Source of the DNA: Erythroxylum novogranatense
Taxonomy: Eukaryota > Streptophyta > Magnoliopsida > Malpighiales > Erythroxylaceae
Reading direction: 5' to 3'
Length of the DNA stretch: 64,000 nucleotides
NCBI GenBank assembly: GCA_029891385.1
Contig: CM057224.1
Location: 2,356,001-2,420,000 of the forward strand
Shown here: in pieces, positions 13,801 to 26,781 of the stretch
How the letters are laid out: the number at the start of each line of letters is the position of its first letter
Position numbering within the stretch: the first letter of the stretch is position 1
Notes under the pieces: model-generated
The model's database searches: none
Told to the model about the DNA's origin: nothing
The model's input: the letters and a program-made list of their open reading frames with translations, nothing else
Made by a program: the position numbers and the translations under genes

Positions 13801-15549
13801 CAAGGAGAGATAACCAATAGAAACCATGACGTCTTCCTGGATGACACCTTCTCATCAATGTCAATATTCAGGTCCTTTGAAGTTGCATCCGCACTCGTGG
13901 CATCCTTATCTACAGATTGTCCCGCAACTTGAGAAGCATCTGCATCATGCATTGATGAAGTTGACCCACCACCTAGTTTAGAATCCTTTTGATTTGTTTC
14001 TTTCCCATCACTTGGGATGTTCAGATACTTTTTGGACCGGAAAACTCCCGGATCAGCAGGATCAGCTGCAGCGCACCAGATGTATAGACCAAAGACACAC
14101 GTAATCTGGAAAGAAACAAATGATATCAATATATCAACTACAGAAAACATACAAGCAAAGCAAAAATAACATATAATTATTTGAATGATACATATGAAAT
14201 TTTGAAACTTGAAATTGATGGAAAGCTCTGAAGTACATTATGCAATCCAACTATTAGCCCTTCCCAAAATGTATCCATTATATGACTACAACTGAAAGAA
14301 ACTGATATGACAGCCCATCCTATTATAGGAAATCTGCAAGTATAAATACAGCTATTATTAATCTGTGCCAATTATGCTGCCCTAAAATTGTTTTGGGACA
14401 TCGCCATCATCTGCAGAAGATGGTGAACAAAAAACCTAATTAAATAGCTATAACAGTGAGCTGCTTTAACTAGTCAAAGCACCTCGCTTGCCCCCCTTGT
14501 GACAGAATAATATGTATGAACCAAAGTCGTCACCCATATCAGATGGCAAAGCAATAATGTTTGATTTATGGTTTTTTTTATTACTAACGATCTAAGATCC
14601 GTTTAACAACTAGTGAATACAAAGAAAAATGCATTACACGGTCTCTTTTGAACTTGCAAAGAACTAATCATGGACCAATAATAAGAAATATTTTCCAGAC
14701 ATTAGTAGGAAAGCTCAATGTGTCTTCATGAAGGATCAGTATGTCAAACATCACAAACATGCCAAAGACTGCTTGTCTGAGTTTCATTTTAACCAAGTAA
14801 TAACAGTTAACACAAGAAATTGATATATCTGTCGGGATTCACAAGAGTATCAAAATATAGAACACCGAGAATGATTGACGTAACATCATTATCCCAGAGA
14901 GGTAAAAATACTAAGGACTAATTTGGCATTTTGAGCAATTTTAAGACAAAACAGATATCTACAACGGCAAGAGACAAGTAATTCAGCTGCTGTGGGGCTA
15001 GCTTAGAATTTTGTTGCAACGATATTAACACTTGCATCCAATACGAAAGACTACAACTAAGAACACGGATTCTTATCAAAGGCGTCCACTAAAGGAGCGA
15101 AAATTCTTTCCTTTTGAGGAATAAATTCAAGTTTATCAGAGAACAGAAGTAGATTACAACTACAGTAAGCAAATTAAAACGTTAGAAATCGTTCAGATCT
15201 CTTCTCTTCAACCCACAAAAGTATAGTATTAGTGCATCTGCGAAAGTGAAAGGTAAGGTTTTTGAATGTTTTACCAGGGGAGTGTAGATTCCCATCAGAA
15301 CGTACTGAAATATCCTCTTCCCCACAAAAGGTGCAAAGAACACATAAAAAGCAAACCCGAGTGCAAGAAAAACAGCAACAGCCACCACCTTCACCAGACA
15401 GATTTTACAGTAAAAATCCAAACTTTCAAGTAATCAAGGGACTAAAAATTAAGTGAAACCAGCAACAAAAAGTAGCACCGACAAAAGGAGAACCGATGAA
15501 CAAGCACCTGAAGTGGATGATAAGGTAGTTGCCATCCATGTTTCCTCAT
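10895..15549 (-). CDS. DHHC-type protein S-acyltransferase (PAT21/PAT22-like), nine coding exons, 624 residues
   Basis: This enzyme transfers palmitate from acyl-CoA to cysteines of target proteins, usually at endomembranes or the plasma membrane. Coding exons in gene order are 15549-15508, 15388-15275, 14105-13704, 13447-13379, 13301-13230, 12761-12633, 12457-12377, 12171-11983 and 11671-10895. All joins are phase 0 with GT-AG borders. Residues 1-14 ([14 protein letters not shown]) are the typical start. TM1 and TM2 lie near 15-35 and 45-64, followed by a DPG motif (ADPADPGVF). The Cys-rich domain ([17 protein letters not shown]) has DHHC at residues 205-208, with catalytic Cys208. TM3 and TM4 lie within about 225-300. 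The long Ser-rich cytosolic tail carries [18 protein letters not shown], a signature of the PAT21/22 subgroup. The length is close to Arabidopsis At1g69420. The gene looks intact. A CT/GA-rich leader precedes it (to about 16080); whether the leader has its own intron cannot be judged. Confidence 0.93.
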
Positions 15550-17869
15550 TCCCCCCAAATGCAGCGAGCCAAGACAATAATGTATTCAGAGGATATAGCA
15601 AAAACAAAGAACCAGAACAGGTTTTGGGCCTTGCTTATATTCTTCCACTTTCCCTCGTTTTACTGAAAGGTTAATGGATATCACCGACTCTAGCACCATT
15701 ACCAACCAAACCAACAATAACTAGCCATTCCCTTGAAGGGTCTAATCATAGAGAAAGAAAACGGTAAGTGATAGAGAAAAGGCCAAAAAACGAGCAGTAA
15801 AGAAATGACTGGTAAGGTGAGTTGGGGGTTGTGAAGAGGTGTCGACAAAGAAGCAACCTTCGTCTTGTTCACTCAATCATAGCCAGAGGCCATGGAAAGA
15901 GAGAGAAAAAAACTGAAAAGATAAAGAATGGTCCGGTTTTGGATGTGGGTTTTTCTTTGTTTCTATGCAAGCAAACGCCTTTCTCACTTTGGTCGATACA
16001 AAGATTGGAGCTTTTCAATCGAAAAGAGAAAAAAATAGAGCTTGTGAAGAGAGAGAAACACATTCATTGAGGGGTCTGTCCTGCTTTGCTTTTTCTTGCC
16101 TATAATTACCTCTCGCTGCCTTCCTTTTACTTTTCTCTTGTTTCTAGTGTAACCTTTTTCTCTGGCCAAATCATGTGTCACAGGCCAATGCAACAGACAG
16201 TTGTTATTGTTTTGGTTTCACTTCTCCAACCACCAACCCCTTCTTCAAAAACACTTATTAAATGTAACAGTAACAACACTTCTTGCTTCTTCTTTTTGTT
16301 TTTGTATATCAGGTACCTATGGCTATTCATTACTGGAAGACAATAAAAATTTTCATTTGGCTATAACTAAAGTAAGAACTTAGCCTACTTAATATGGTAA
16401 TTGCATTGTAATCTAGCACTTTTCGTTTGGTAGACAGTATAAACAGAAAGGAGTACAAAGCTGGGAAACAATCTCAAATGAGGGTAATTTGAGAAACTAC
16501 AAGACCCACATCTTCTATTTGGTTTCTTCTTTCAAGCTCTTTTTGTACCCATCATCTCCCTCACCACAAGTGTTCTTAAGTCATGTTCAGAAATTGGGAC
16601 CTATAGAATTTCCTCTACTGTGTGTTTTACAGATCTTGATCTTGAACTTTTTCACTTCTCTCTACCCTCCTCTTCCATGTATAAAAAAGTTTGAAAGGCC
16701 TAGGACCAGGAACAGTTTTGCAGAAGTCAAAAAGGCCATACCTATTATATGGCAGAACCTTACTTTAGTCAGAAGAAAATGAATATAATACTTGAAAACA
16801 GGAAAAACAGGAAAAGTGTTAATCACAAAATATAGTTTTTAATCAACCTATGAACAAATCAGTTAGCCATGTGATTTCCCAATGTGCAATAACAAAGGGG
16901 AAGGAGAGTGACATTACAAGGGTAAAGATGGTCTCTAGTCTCTACTCTGTACCAGTAAATGGAATGGTTCTCAATGCTTGGGAAGATGCATTTGGCATTT
17001 TCTTGTCAGGCATCGAGCTTCTAAATAGCAGAAAGTAAAAATGGTAAACGAGAAGAAACTCAATCCTCTATACCCAAAAACATAAGTCAGCTCATGCAAC
17101 CATTAATCTCCTCAACTCAAACACCATGATCCATCAGCTTACTCTAGTGACTATACCCTTATCAGGTTCATGCAATCTACTCCACACATTTCTCCGAGGA
17201 ACTAGATAAGAGAATAAAAGAAGAGAAACAGATGAACATTATGAGACTATTATATCCGACAATGGTAGCTCAAGAGCATTAATGTCTTTGGATCTTTATC
17301 TGTCGTTCATCTTCCTCAAAAGATTTCACCCTTTTCTCGGGTACATTTTCCAAGCTCACAACCACAAAATGCTCTTATGGTTGACCCTGAAAAAGATTCT
17401 AATGTTAAAGGACAGACAGTGTACAACATTGTATTGAAAAAGATTCTAATGTGAAAGGACATGACAGTGTACAACATTGTGTTGTTTCAAGCAAGAGTAG
17501 TAATTATAAGATACTGATCCATCCAATCCAACACCCATCCATGGACAAAGCATGTAATGTTCCAACCTACTCCTAGCCAGCCTCCACTCCCCAGCTGTAC
17601 ATTACAGCTTGGGCACATCTTCTTTCTGCAGCAGTTCCTTCTTTTATATATATCTACAGGGGACCATCTTCTCCCGAGTTTTGTCATGTTCACAACCCAT
17701 CTTATCATATTATTCCTTTATTTTTACTCAACATATTTTGAATTTTATCATAAACAAGAAAAACTACAAATTTTTATTTACCTTAACTCAAAAAATCAAG
17801 AACAACTGCAGAATCACACTGTGTAAGGTCTGGGAAGATCCGGTGATTAACAGATGGTATAAATAAATA
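15550..17869. other. Leader/promoter of the S-acyltransferase gene and adjoining spacer
   Basis: Bases 15550 to about 16080 should hold the 5' UTR and core promoter of the minus-strand S-acyltransferase gene (purine-rich on +, CT-rich on the gene strand). Beyond that are only short open frames on both strands without recognisable similarity, plus a short tandem duplication at 17390-17484. A partial inverted repeat (TGTAATGT/ACATTACA) at 17552-17605 is too short to call a miRNA precursor. Confidence 0.5.
17390..17484. repeat. Tandem duplication of a 47/48-bp unit
   Basis: Two adjacent copies, 17390-17436 and 17437-17484, start with AAAAAGATTCTAATGT and end with GTACAACATTGT(A/G)TTG. They differ by a few substitutions and one base of length. 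Confidence 0.9.
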
Positions 17870-19525
17870 TTAAAAAGGTAAAAAAATATTTCTCTTAAAA
17901 CTTAAAAGTTATTTAAAATTTATAATTTACAATTTTAAAAAGCCCTCTATTTAAAATTTTGATTAAAAATAATGATAAAATATAATGACATGAAAATATA
18001 AAATAATTAAATATTTTGACATAGTTAACTTAACAAATATCTTAAATTTAATTTAATTCAATTTAATCAAATATAAAATAATAATTTAAGATAATTATAA
18101 CAAATTATTGACTTAAATCCAATTTAATTTATTTTAATTAATTATTAATCTATTATTTTTAGCCTTAAATTATCATTTAAATTAGTTTTAAGGACAGATA
18201 ATCCTCAATTTAGTATTACAACTATAAACCCACCTAATTTTTTATATATATATATATATATAATATATATAATATACATTTCTTGTTTCTTTATCTTGTT
18301 CTTGCATGCGAAGTTGATATTCTTCTTGTCAGCATATGTAGAACCAAACAATAAACTCGTGTATGTGTCTCAAAAGTTAGATAAACGAGGTTTTGTCTTA
18401 AATATATGAATGTATGCAGTCTCTATGTACTTTGGTAGCTGAACCAATGATTAAAAATATAAACTGATTCGGTCCATCTAATTATAAAGATCTCGAATTT
18501 TTTATTTGTTGAGTTTAATTTTTTACTTTTTATTTCTACTTATTTTTGTCAAGATTTTACATAAGATAAAGGGTGTATTCAACCATTTATAATAATATAC
18601 AAACCTCCTTTTTCAAGTTAATTTTTTAGAATAAATTGGGCATTTTAACATAGTATTAAAGTCCGTTTGTATCAATAGTTTAGGGTGATGCCCGATTCTA
18701 TCATTTTGCCCAATATGTCTAGCAAATGTCATTCCCTACTTTGACTGAGGGAGGTGTGTCAAGAATTTTATATCGGATAGGTGTGAGTGCATTTAACCAT
18801 TTATAATAATGTACAAACCTCCCATTTCAAGCTAACTTTTAAAGATAAGTTAAGCTTTTCAACATATTAAATAATTTTTATCATTATAATTAATTAATTA
18901 ATTAATCAATTTTAATAAATTAATGAATTTTTATTTGTTAAAATAAATCGATTAATTTTCATTTAACATTTTTTGTTCAATTAAATTTCAAAATTTATTT
19001 AATCTTTTACCAATTATGTGATGTGACACTCTAATACTAGTTGAACCCTTTAAACCTTAAACATCTTGTCTTATTAATTTAATTGTGGTTTGGTTTTAGA
19101 TATTGAAGATAATTGTCAAATTTTCAGTTTAAACCTAAACGTACACAATAAAATACATATTGAACACTACTATTTTAAATAACTATGATATTTTAAAACA
19201 TACAGGATAAATCTTAAATAGACAAAAAAATTTAACCAAATTAACTCTTTATCAGTTAAAAGTTATGTTAATGTTGACATAATAATGTTTTATATTTGTA
19301 AATAAAAATGAGTCTCATTATCCTATAAATATAATTATTTTCTAAAATTAAAATATATTTGTTATTTACTAGTGAAGCTTTTTATTTAAAAATAAAATAT
19401 TATATTAATATTGACATGACAAAGTTGATATCATTATACTTTTCATCCATTTAATAACTGCTTTGAATATTTTGAAATTATTAAGGTTTAATTTGAATTA
19501 TGGATAACAACGAGTCAAGCGGAGA

Positions 19526-20038
19526 TTATGGGTGAGCATTCGGATAATTTGAACCCAATTTTTCTTTATTCGAGCTAGGTAGAATTATTCAAATTTTTTC
19601 ATCTTATCCTACCAACTCAAATTTCATTACCCAATCAATTATCGAAATTTTGTTCGGGTAAAGGTTCAATTATCCGAAATTTTGTTTAGTTCTCTTTCAA
19701 AAATTACACAAAATAACTAAATACTTGAATTATATTTTTATATCTCAACAAATAGTTGAATTCGCTAATAATATAACAAAATATTTCAATTAACTAGCAT
19801 AATTAATCTATTAATTCTACAAAAAAAATAACGAAATGTATTTTCATAATTTTTTTAAACCTAATTTGAGTAATCGGGCTGGCCCGAATTTTTTTAGAGT
19901 TACCCGTCCCGGCCTGAAAATAATTCAAGTAATACCCGTCCAGACTCAAATTACCCGAAATTTAATATTTTTTTACCCGAATTAATTCGGACCGAGCTGG
20001 ACTGGGTAATCGGACCGGCCCAAATAATGCTCACCCCT
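19526..20038. mobile_element. hAT-type MITE with 8-bp target site duplication
   Basis: The ends are inverted copies sharing GGGTGAGCATT: left TTATGGGTGAGCATT, right AATGCTCACCCCT. The element is flanked on both sides by AGCGGAGA (19518-19525 and 20039-20046), an 8-bp duplication as made by hAT transposases. The interior is AT-rich with repeated ACCCGAA/TTCGGGT motifs and no ORF, so it is non-autonomous. Confidence 0.8.
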
Positions 20039-20630
20039 AGCGGAGACCCAAGGCTAGACCAGAAGGGGAGTTAGGATTGATGTAATTTTTTAAATTTTAA
20101 AAAATGACATCATTTTGTTTTTCTCAACCGAGTCACTAGCTGGGATAAGCAGCCCTAATTTGAGCTCTACTCGTGGTCCAGTCAAGCAAAGAAATTCAAC
20201 TTGTGAACTTGTTAACTCAAGCTTGACCCTATAATTTTGGACCAAACAAAGTCAGTTCAGATCAAATTGTCATGTCTAATTTGTTGTAAATGTTAAGGTT
20301 ATTATGTATTTTTAACCTTAAGATGATTATTTACCTTTTAATCCACCCTTTTCTAAGCAATAGTAACTTTTAATAGTTAATGTCTAAGTGTCTTTTCAAA
20401 ACGATATTAATTGAAAAAGTAAAATTTATTAATTAAAATGTTTAAGGCTAGATTAGTGGATGAGAGGCATTTTTAATTGGTCTTTAATATTATTTATAAA
20501 AATGAATATAAACCATAATTTTGATAATCTATAACTCTCTTTATTAATTAAATTGACCTTATAATAATTTAACTTTATTAACATATTGGATTTTGTAAAA
20601 TCTGAAATTTGTTTTTTATCGAATTATCAA

Positions 20631-20672
20631 AACAAGACCGACATGACCATTGATGTCACATCTCGATCTTGT
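20631..20672. repeat. Short near-perfect inverted repeat (hairpin)
   Basis: Arms AACAAGACCGACATGAC and GTCACATCTCGATCTTGTT pair with two mismatches and one bulge around a 7-base loop. It could be a relic of a foldback element or an incidental hairpin. No neighbouring coding sequence explains it. Confidence 0.6.
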
Positions 20673-23600
20673 TTCATTTATTGATCTTTTTTTAGGTGCC
20701 CGTGACCTATTTTGTAGGCTAGTCACCAAAAAGTCACTCTAGGACTGCCTCCACTAAAAGACAATGACCCACGTTCAACTATTATTGACGCGTAAGTACT
20801 AAAGTACTCTATAAAGAAGACATACCTAATTACATGTTTTATTAAATTTTGTTTGTATAAACAATATTGAAAATTTAAAGTTTAATCTTAAAAAGATATT
20901 ATTAAATAAATATTAATTATGTTATTTTAATTTATAAGAATATATTAAGTTATGAAAATCAACAAATTAATTAATAAATTGATCGATTTTAACATTAAAA
21001 TGATTAAAATATATTAAACTAAAAATCAAACGGTTCAAAATTTTAATTATTAAATTGACATACTCGTTTAAATTTTGTAATAAATGGAATTGATGAATTT
21101 AAATCTGAGTCTGAATTGGACTCAAAATTAAAAATTAAAAAAGTTCAAATCCTACTCGAAACTCAATCAAATAAAGTCAAACCCGACGAGTTTGAACTGG
21201 GCTAAGCTTAATTGTCAAGCTTAGAGGCAAGGTATTAAGTCATGCAACCAAACTCTTTAGATCAAGAAAAATTGATATATTATTATAATTAATTATTGTG
21301 TAAAAATATTTTAATTTGACCTATTTTATAAAATTAATCAAAATATAGAAATACTAATTAAATATCAAAATTTTTAATAAATTATAAATATAACCCATTC
21401 ATTTTAATATGATATTTTATAAAATTAATCAAAATTATAAAATATTAATTAAATATCACAATTTTAAATCTACTATAAATATTAAAAAATCACAAAATAG
21501 AAATAGAAGTGGAACTAACTACTTACAGGAGTATTATTAAATTCAAATCGAACTAATTAAATCGACTCAAACTTTGATCAATCTATATACGACATTCATG
21601 TCGCATGCATTTATCATTATTTTTAATTAAAATCTAACAAAAGAATTATTTTAAAATTAAATAAAGATGCTTTTCTTTTCAATAACATTTCTCTAAACTT
21701 CGCTTATTATAATGTTTCTAAATAGTAGTTGATACTTTCACTATCTAAAATGGGACATCTCCACCTAACATGAAGATCTCTTTCCAATATTAATATTATT
21801 ATGTCTGCCTTAAAGTGAGAAAGATCCCCACTTTGCATTGATTTGTGCTAAATTTGCTTCTGATTAGACGTTGAAGCTTTTATAAGAGTAGAAATTGGCT
21901 TTACCAACATGGTCTAACGAGAAATGAAATAAAGGCAACAACTGTCCAACAAGTTGGTTGAAGTGGTGGGTTGTGACTCGGGATGACACGTCAAATTTTC
22001 TGTTTAACTTTATTTTATTAAATCTTATTTATATATTTATGTACAATTTATATAAATGTATAGATAAAATTTAATAAAATATGACAAGAACACCATAATT
22101 GAAATATTAGATCTGATGTCTCCGGAATGATAATGAGTCTAACTCAACCTAATTTGCCTAGGCTCGAACTCGAGTTGACTGTTACTGCTAGAGTCAACCT
22201 CCGCCTGAAATCCAACTAAGCCTAAGCTCGATTGGGCTTATGATAGCTTAGTCTAAGCTTGAACTGGAGCTTATTTTGTCCCGCCTAAATTATATTTTTA
22301 AATTAAAAATAAAAATGATGTTGTTTTGTTTATAAATGTCGAGTCTCAAGATACGCTTAAGTTTGAGATTTAAAAAAAAAATTGAATATATTTTTAAAAA
22401 TTGATCGAACTGGCTCTATTATCATCCCTACACGTATTTCCTTTTTTATACTCAAATTTCTTTTATAAGAATAAATAAACAAATTCCAATCTTTAACTTC
22501 AGATTTTATAGAACACAATATTTTAAAATTCTCTATAAATTTAAAAATTATTGAAAAAGCCTTTTAAATTTTTCAATGTTGAAGAATTTTTAAAATTTCA
22601 ATTAAGAAAGTAATAAAATTTACATGACATGAACATCATTTTGTATCAATTAAATATTTCTTACATTACCATTGAATCCAATTTTAAAACGAACTAACCA
22701 CGTCCTATCCAAATTAATAATTCATTATAGTTTATTTAAATTATTAATTTAAATTTTTTAACTAATTCAAACTGAATTTAAGAACTAAATTGAGTTACTA
22801 TATTATTGATACTCTACTAATCCACTTATGAAATTTATATTCCATATATTTTGCCATCATTTTCAATTATATTAGTGACATTTAATTAATCATATATTTA
22901 AAAAGTATGAGTATTTTTTGAAAAATTTAAGAATTAAAAATTTTAAATTACTTGAAATATATATATATATATTACATTTTTTAATAGATAAATAGAATTA
23001 AAACACATTAGAGCTCAAATTAGTTTGGGGCTCATAAAATCCATGCAAGCCCACTTTAAGGATACGGTGGTATGGACTTTTTATGGAAAGCAATCATTTT
23101 CTATGTTACGGTCAAAGTAAAAGACAGGAATGATGAAACATGGTGTGAATTAAAGTGAAAGGCAGGGGAGGTGGGTTTCATTATTATTAGACAAGCATGT
23201 GTTGTATTCAATCATACCCCATGGCCCCTCATATCCAATACCATTGGCATTGTAGAGTAGCTTCTTTGCTTTTATTATTACCATGAGTTTATTTTATGTC
23301 TTAAGGAATCTTTATTTTTTTTTTAATCTAGAACTAGAACCAACATTGGATAAATAGCTCCTTTCAACCATTTAGCCTCAGATGGTTCATACATGAGCTA
23401 AACTTAGGCTTAATAATTTAGAGATGACACAAAAGTCTGAACTGAATTCGGTATAATTCAAGATTAATAGAATCAAACTAAATTGAGCAAATTTTAGATC
23501 GGACCTTTTTGGAGTTCGACGAACTATCAAATTAGGTTTTTGGGCTTTAGTTAATATAACATTGGTTCTTCCTATAGTTAAATTGTCGTTAAAAAAATTA

Positions 23601-24244
23601 TTTATATACGCAAAAGTAATGTCATTTTAAAGTTTAAGGTCTAATTAAGAGTGAAATTTATTGAATCTTCTTATATTTATACCAGTAGAACTTTTGTCAT
23701 TAGAGTTTTTTTCGTAGATATTTTCGAGAAGAACTTTTGTAAAAAGTCGATTGTTTGATAACATAAAATAAAAAAGTAATTTAATTTTAACTATATTTTA
23801 TTTTGTAATAAAATTAATTATTTATACATATAAATATTATTTAAAGTATATTAAGCAATATGAATCACAATGTATTAATTATTATGTAATTTTAAATCAT
23901 ATGAAACATAAATGAAAATATATTTAACCAAATCTTTTATATGGATTATTATATAAGCAGTCAAATAATATTATATAAATATCAAGTTGAGTAAACATGA
24001 AAATTAGTTTGTAGATATTGTAAAAATTATGTGTAAAATATAAAGACAAAAGAGACTAAATATAAGCACATTAATTTATCTGAAAATCCATTCGAAAAAG
24101 CTATTTCAAAGGCTTTTGGAAAAGTTCTAAATCTGAGATTCTTAAAAGCTATATTTTAATTGTCAAAAAGCCATATTTATAAAAAATTATTATTTATTTT
24201 ACAACTAAATATTCGTTAAAAAAGGCTTTTTGCGATTGAGAAAA

Positions 24245-24510
24245 GTACCTATTGACCTCTTAAAGCTCATTCAAACAGCCACTTAATAAATTAATAATGT
24301 ACCCTTTAACTTTTAAAAATTATTAAATTATAATTTTTGATAACGGCGTCGTTTTTGTCAATAAGGAAGATGAAAATTTTATTAACTAAAGCACAATAAT
24401 AATGTTTAATAATTTTTTAAAAAGAGATAATTTGTTAAATCTTCTAAAAGTACTAAGAAATTAATCCTAATATTTAATAGTACAAAGTACTACCAAGTCT
24501 TGGCGTGTAC
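24245..24510. promoter_or_regulatory. Cluster of five GTAC motifs upstream of the copper transporter (possible SPL7 copper-response elements)
   Basis: GTAC occurs at 24245, 24299, 24450, 24487 and 24507, i.e. 130-390 bases before the COPT start codon. GTAC is the core bound by SPL7, the plant factor that induces copper-uptake genes under copper deficiency. In such AT-rich DNA fewer than one GTAC would be expected by chance in this length. Function is inferred. Confidence 0.5.
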
Positions 24511-24638
24511 TGCCTCCAGATTCCCAGAATGCATACCACGAAAAACGCATGTCCTTTAGCCACTCTTGTTGTATTACGGAAGCATTAACACCTTAAGAGC
24601 AATCACCTTGAACTCGAAGAGGCCCAACAACATCAACC

Positions 24639-25085
24639 ATGCCACGAATGGGACGCACAGCGATGGCTCCGACGAACCAATCGATTCACGTTCATCAAAG
24701 AAAGTCCTTAATGAATATGTCCTTCTACTGGGGATCATATGGCACGGTTGTCTTCTCCCACTTCCCTGGATTCAGGACTGACATGTACTATGTGGCGTTG
24801 GTCGGCACTTTCATTACCGCTTTTTTTGTTGAGTGGCTCTGTCATTGCCAATTGATCAAACCTAATACCAACAACGTAGTGGCTGGTTTGATTCAGACGT
24901 TAATGGTCACAATCAGGGTTAGTTTGGCTTACGTGCTTATGTTGGCTCTTATGTCCTTCAATGGCGGCATCTTCTTGATCGCTGTGGCTGGTCATGCTCT
25001 TGGGTTCTTTTTGTTTGGCAGCAGAGCTTTCAAGAAAAGTGCGTCTCCGGAAAAATCCATTGATCTCCCACCAATGCATTGCTGA
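24639..25085 (+). CDS. COPT: COPT/Ctr-type high-affinity copper transporter, 148 residues
   Basis: Ctr/COPT proteins form trimers that carry Cu(I) across the plasma or endomembrane. Three membrane segments are visible: about residues 48-70, 88-106 and 108-127. The family hallmarks are present: a MNMSFYWG entry before TM1, MxxxM in TM2 (Met101 and Met105), and GxxxG in TM3 (Gly118 to Gly122, GHALGFFLFG), plus a C-terminal Met-His-Cys metal site. The N-terminus has scattered Met and His but is less Met-rich than many relatives. Overall it is closest to the COPT1/2/6 group. The coding region is one exon; ATG 24639 (AACCATGCC) is the first in frame. It is the only gene between the S-acyltransferase and eIF5A and runs opposite to both. 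The upstream GTAC cluster suggests copper-deficiency control. Confidence 0.93.
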   Translation: MPRMGRTAMAPTNQSIHVHQRKSLMNMSFYWGSYGTVVFSHFPGFRTDMYYVALVGTFITAFFVEWLCHCQLIKPNTNNVVAGLIQTLMVTIRVSLAYVLMLALMSFNGGIFLIAVAGHALGFFLFGSRAFKKSASPEKSIDLPPMHC

Positions 25086-26560
25086 ATTTAGGGTTTGTAG
25101 GGAATAATAAAATTAAAATTAATTTTAGATAATGTTATATTTTTATTCTTGTATAAGTTGAAATTTGAATGAGATATCATTATCAAAATATTATTATGTT
25201 TTTTATATTTTATTTATTTAACAATTATTATTTTGATTGATGCTATCAAATAAAATAAGATTTTGTAGTTCTTTGATTTTATTATTCTCATAAAATAATT
25301 CATAATTATTTAAAAATTTGTAAATCGTTAAAATATAAATTTGTAAATTACAAATTTTTTGATTAATTATTTACAAAATAATTGAAAACAACCTTTCTAG
25401 ATGAATATAAGACTGCAAATTATTAGACTTCTTTAATAAGAATGTCAATTTTAACTCGACCAGATTTTGATCTGAGTTGACCGAATCGTAGGCCAAAATT
25501 ATTCAGTTTGACTGGGTCATGGGCTGAGGTCGAGTAGAGAGAGCATCATTTTTTAATTTTTTTAAAAAATATCTCTTAGCCCAAGATCCCGGCCCAACCT
25601 ATTAGCGTCCCTACTTTTCAAACTCTGTATATCAGCAAGATTCATACCGAAAGTTGTTGTCGTTGTTTGTTTGCAAAATATATCATATAATAATTAAATA
25701 CGAGTATTTAATATAAAGAATACTAACATAATTATTAACTTATTTGCCCTCATTCTTAGTGATTATATATCAAACACACGTAATTAATAAATTTATTTTT
25801 ATTTCGATTTTAATTTTCATTTTCATTCAAAAAATTTATTATGATTCTTTCGTTACTAATTACTAAACTAATAGTTAAAAAGAACTAGTTGCAAGTCAAC
25901 AAAATTATATTTTAAATGTTTTAAAATTAATAAACTTAAAGTTATAATTATTAAAATAAAATATATAATAACACATAAATTATGATTCAATTCAAAATTA
26001 TTCAATATAATAGAAATTATACCTGGGAGGCAAACTTTTTACCTTCTGGCTTTGAGAAATGATACGCCGGTGGCATTGTTCTTGTTAAAAGTTGAAATAA
26101 TATTTTAAAATTGAATAAAAATTAAATCAATAAGACAAAATTTAAACATTACTAAACTATTATGAACAATTATATAATAAAAATTGAATAAAATTTAAAA
26201 TTTTAAAATAAAATTAAAAGATAATCTTTACTGTCAGACCCGTTTGACTGATTGTTGGGATTGAAACTAGACCACACATTTCAAGATTTTGTACATATCA
26301 ATTTCCCAATTTAAGAAATTAGAATCAATGATTAGCCTGATTTGAAACCCGTGACAGACTACCGTGTTGCACATGGACACTACCCCACATAACACATCAG
26401 TCAAAAAGACGTATATACAACATTTCAAAATTATGTAAAAGGATAATTCCAGCCAACCAACCAACCAAAAGGGGACGGGTGCTGCGGAAAAAAGTGTAAA
26501 CGGTCTCCGAAATATGAATTCTACACACCAACAACCACAAAAAATAATATATATATATAT
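25086..26560. other. AT-rich spacer, no gene
   Basis: It contains a degenerate dispersed repeat with the GGGTCATGGGCTGAGG-type core (about 25436-25610) and an (AT)n run at about 26548-26564, close to the presumed end of the eIF5A 3' UTR. No supported coding frame. Confidence 0.6.
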
Positions 26561-26781
26561 ATATCGAAATTTAAAAAACCAAGCTACTTAAACAGTCTTC
26601 TTATAATTGGAAGGCCACATCACCTTGCAGTTGCTCCGGGATAAGCCTCCCCCTCCCACAATCAGTTCTTAAAAAACCCCCCCAAAGGCCCATTTTGCTA
26701 AACTACAGCCATATCATAAGCCACTTCTTATCCAACTCACTCGAATCTGGACATTATAGCTGAAAGCCTGTAAAGGGCAAA

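Larger units (their letters stand above)
17870..24244. other. 6.4 kb AT-rich spacer with relic repeats, no gene
   Basis: Extremely AT-rich. It contains a TA microsatellite (about 18241-18262), a direct repeat pair (18571-18630 and 18786-18845, sharing ACCATTTATAATAAT and ACAAACCTCC), a MITE with target duplication (19526-20038), a hairpin (20631-20672), and two members of dispersed repeat families (22005-22110 and 22125-22440). No open frame looks like a gene. Confidence 0.7.

Noticed and set aside
17552..17612. Possible miRNA precursor (TGTAATGT...ACATTACA)
   Set aside because: Only eight paired bases around a long unpaired loop; no known miRNA sequence.
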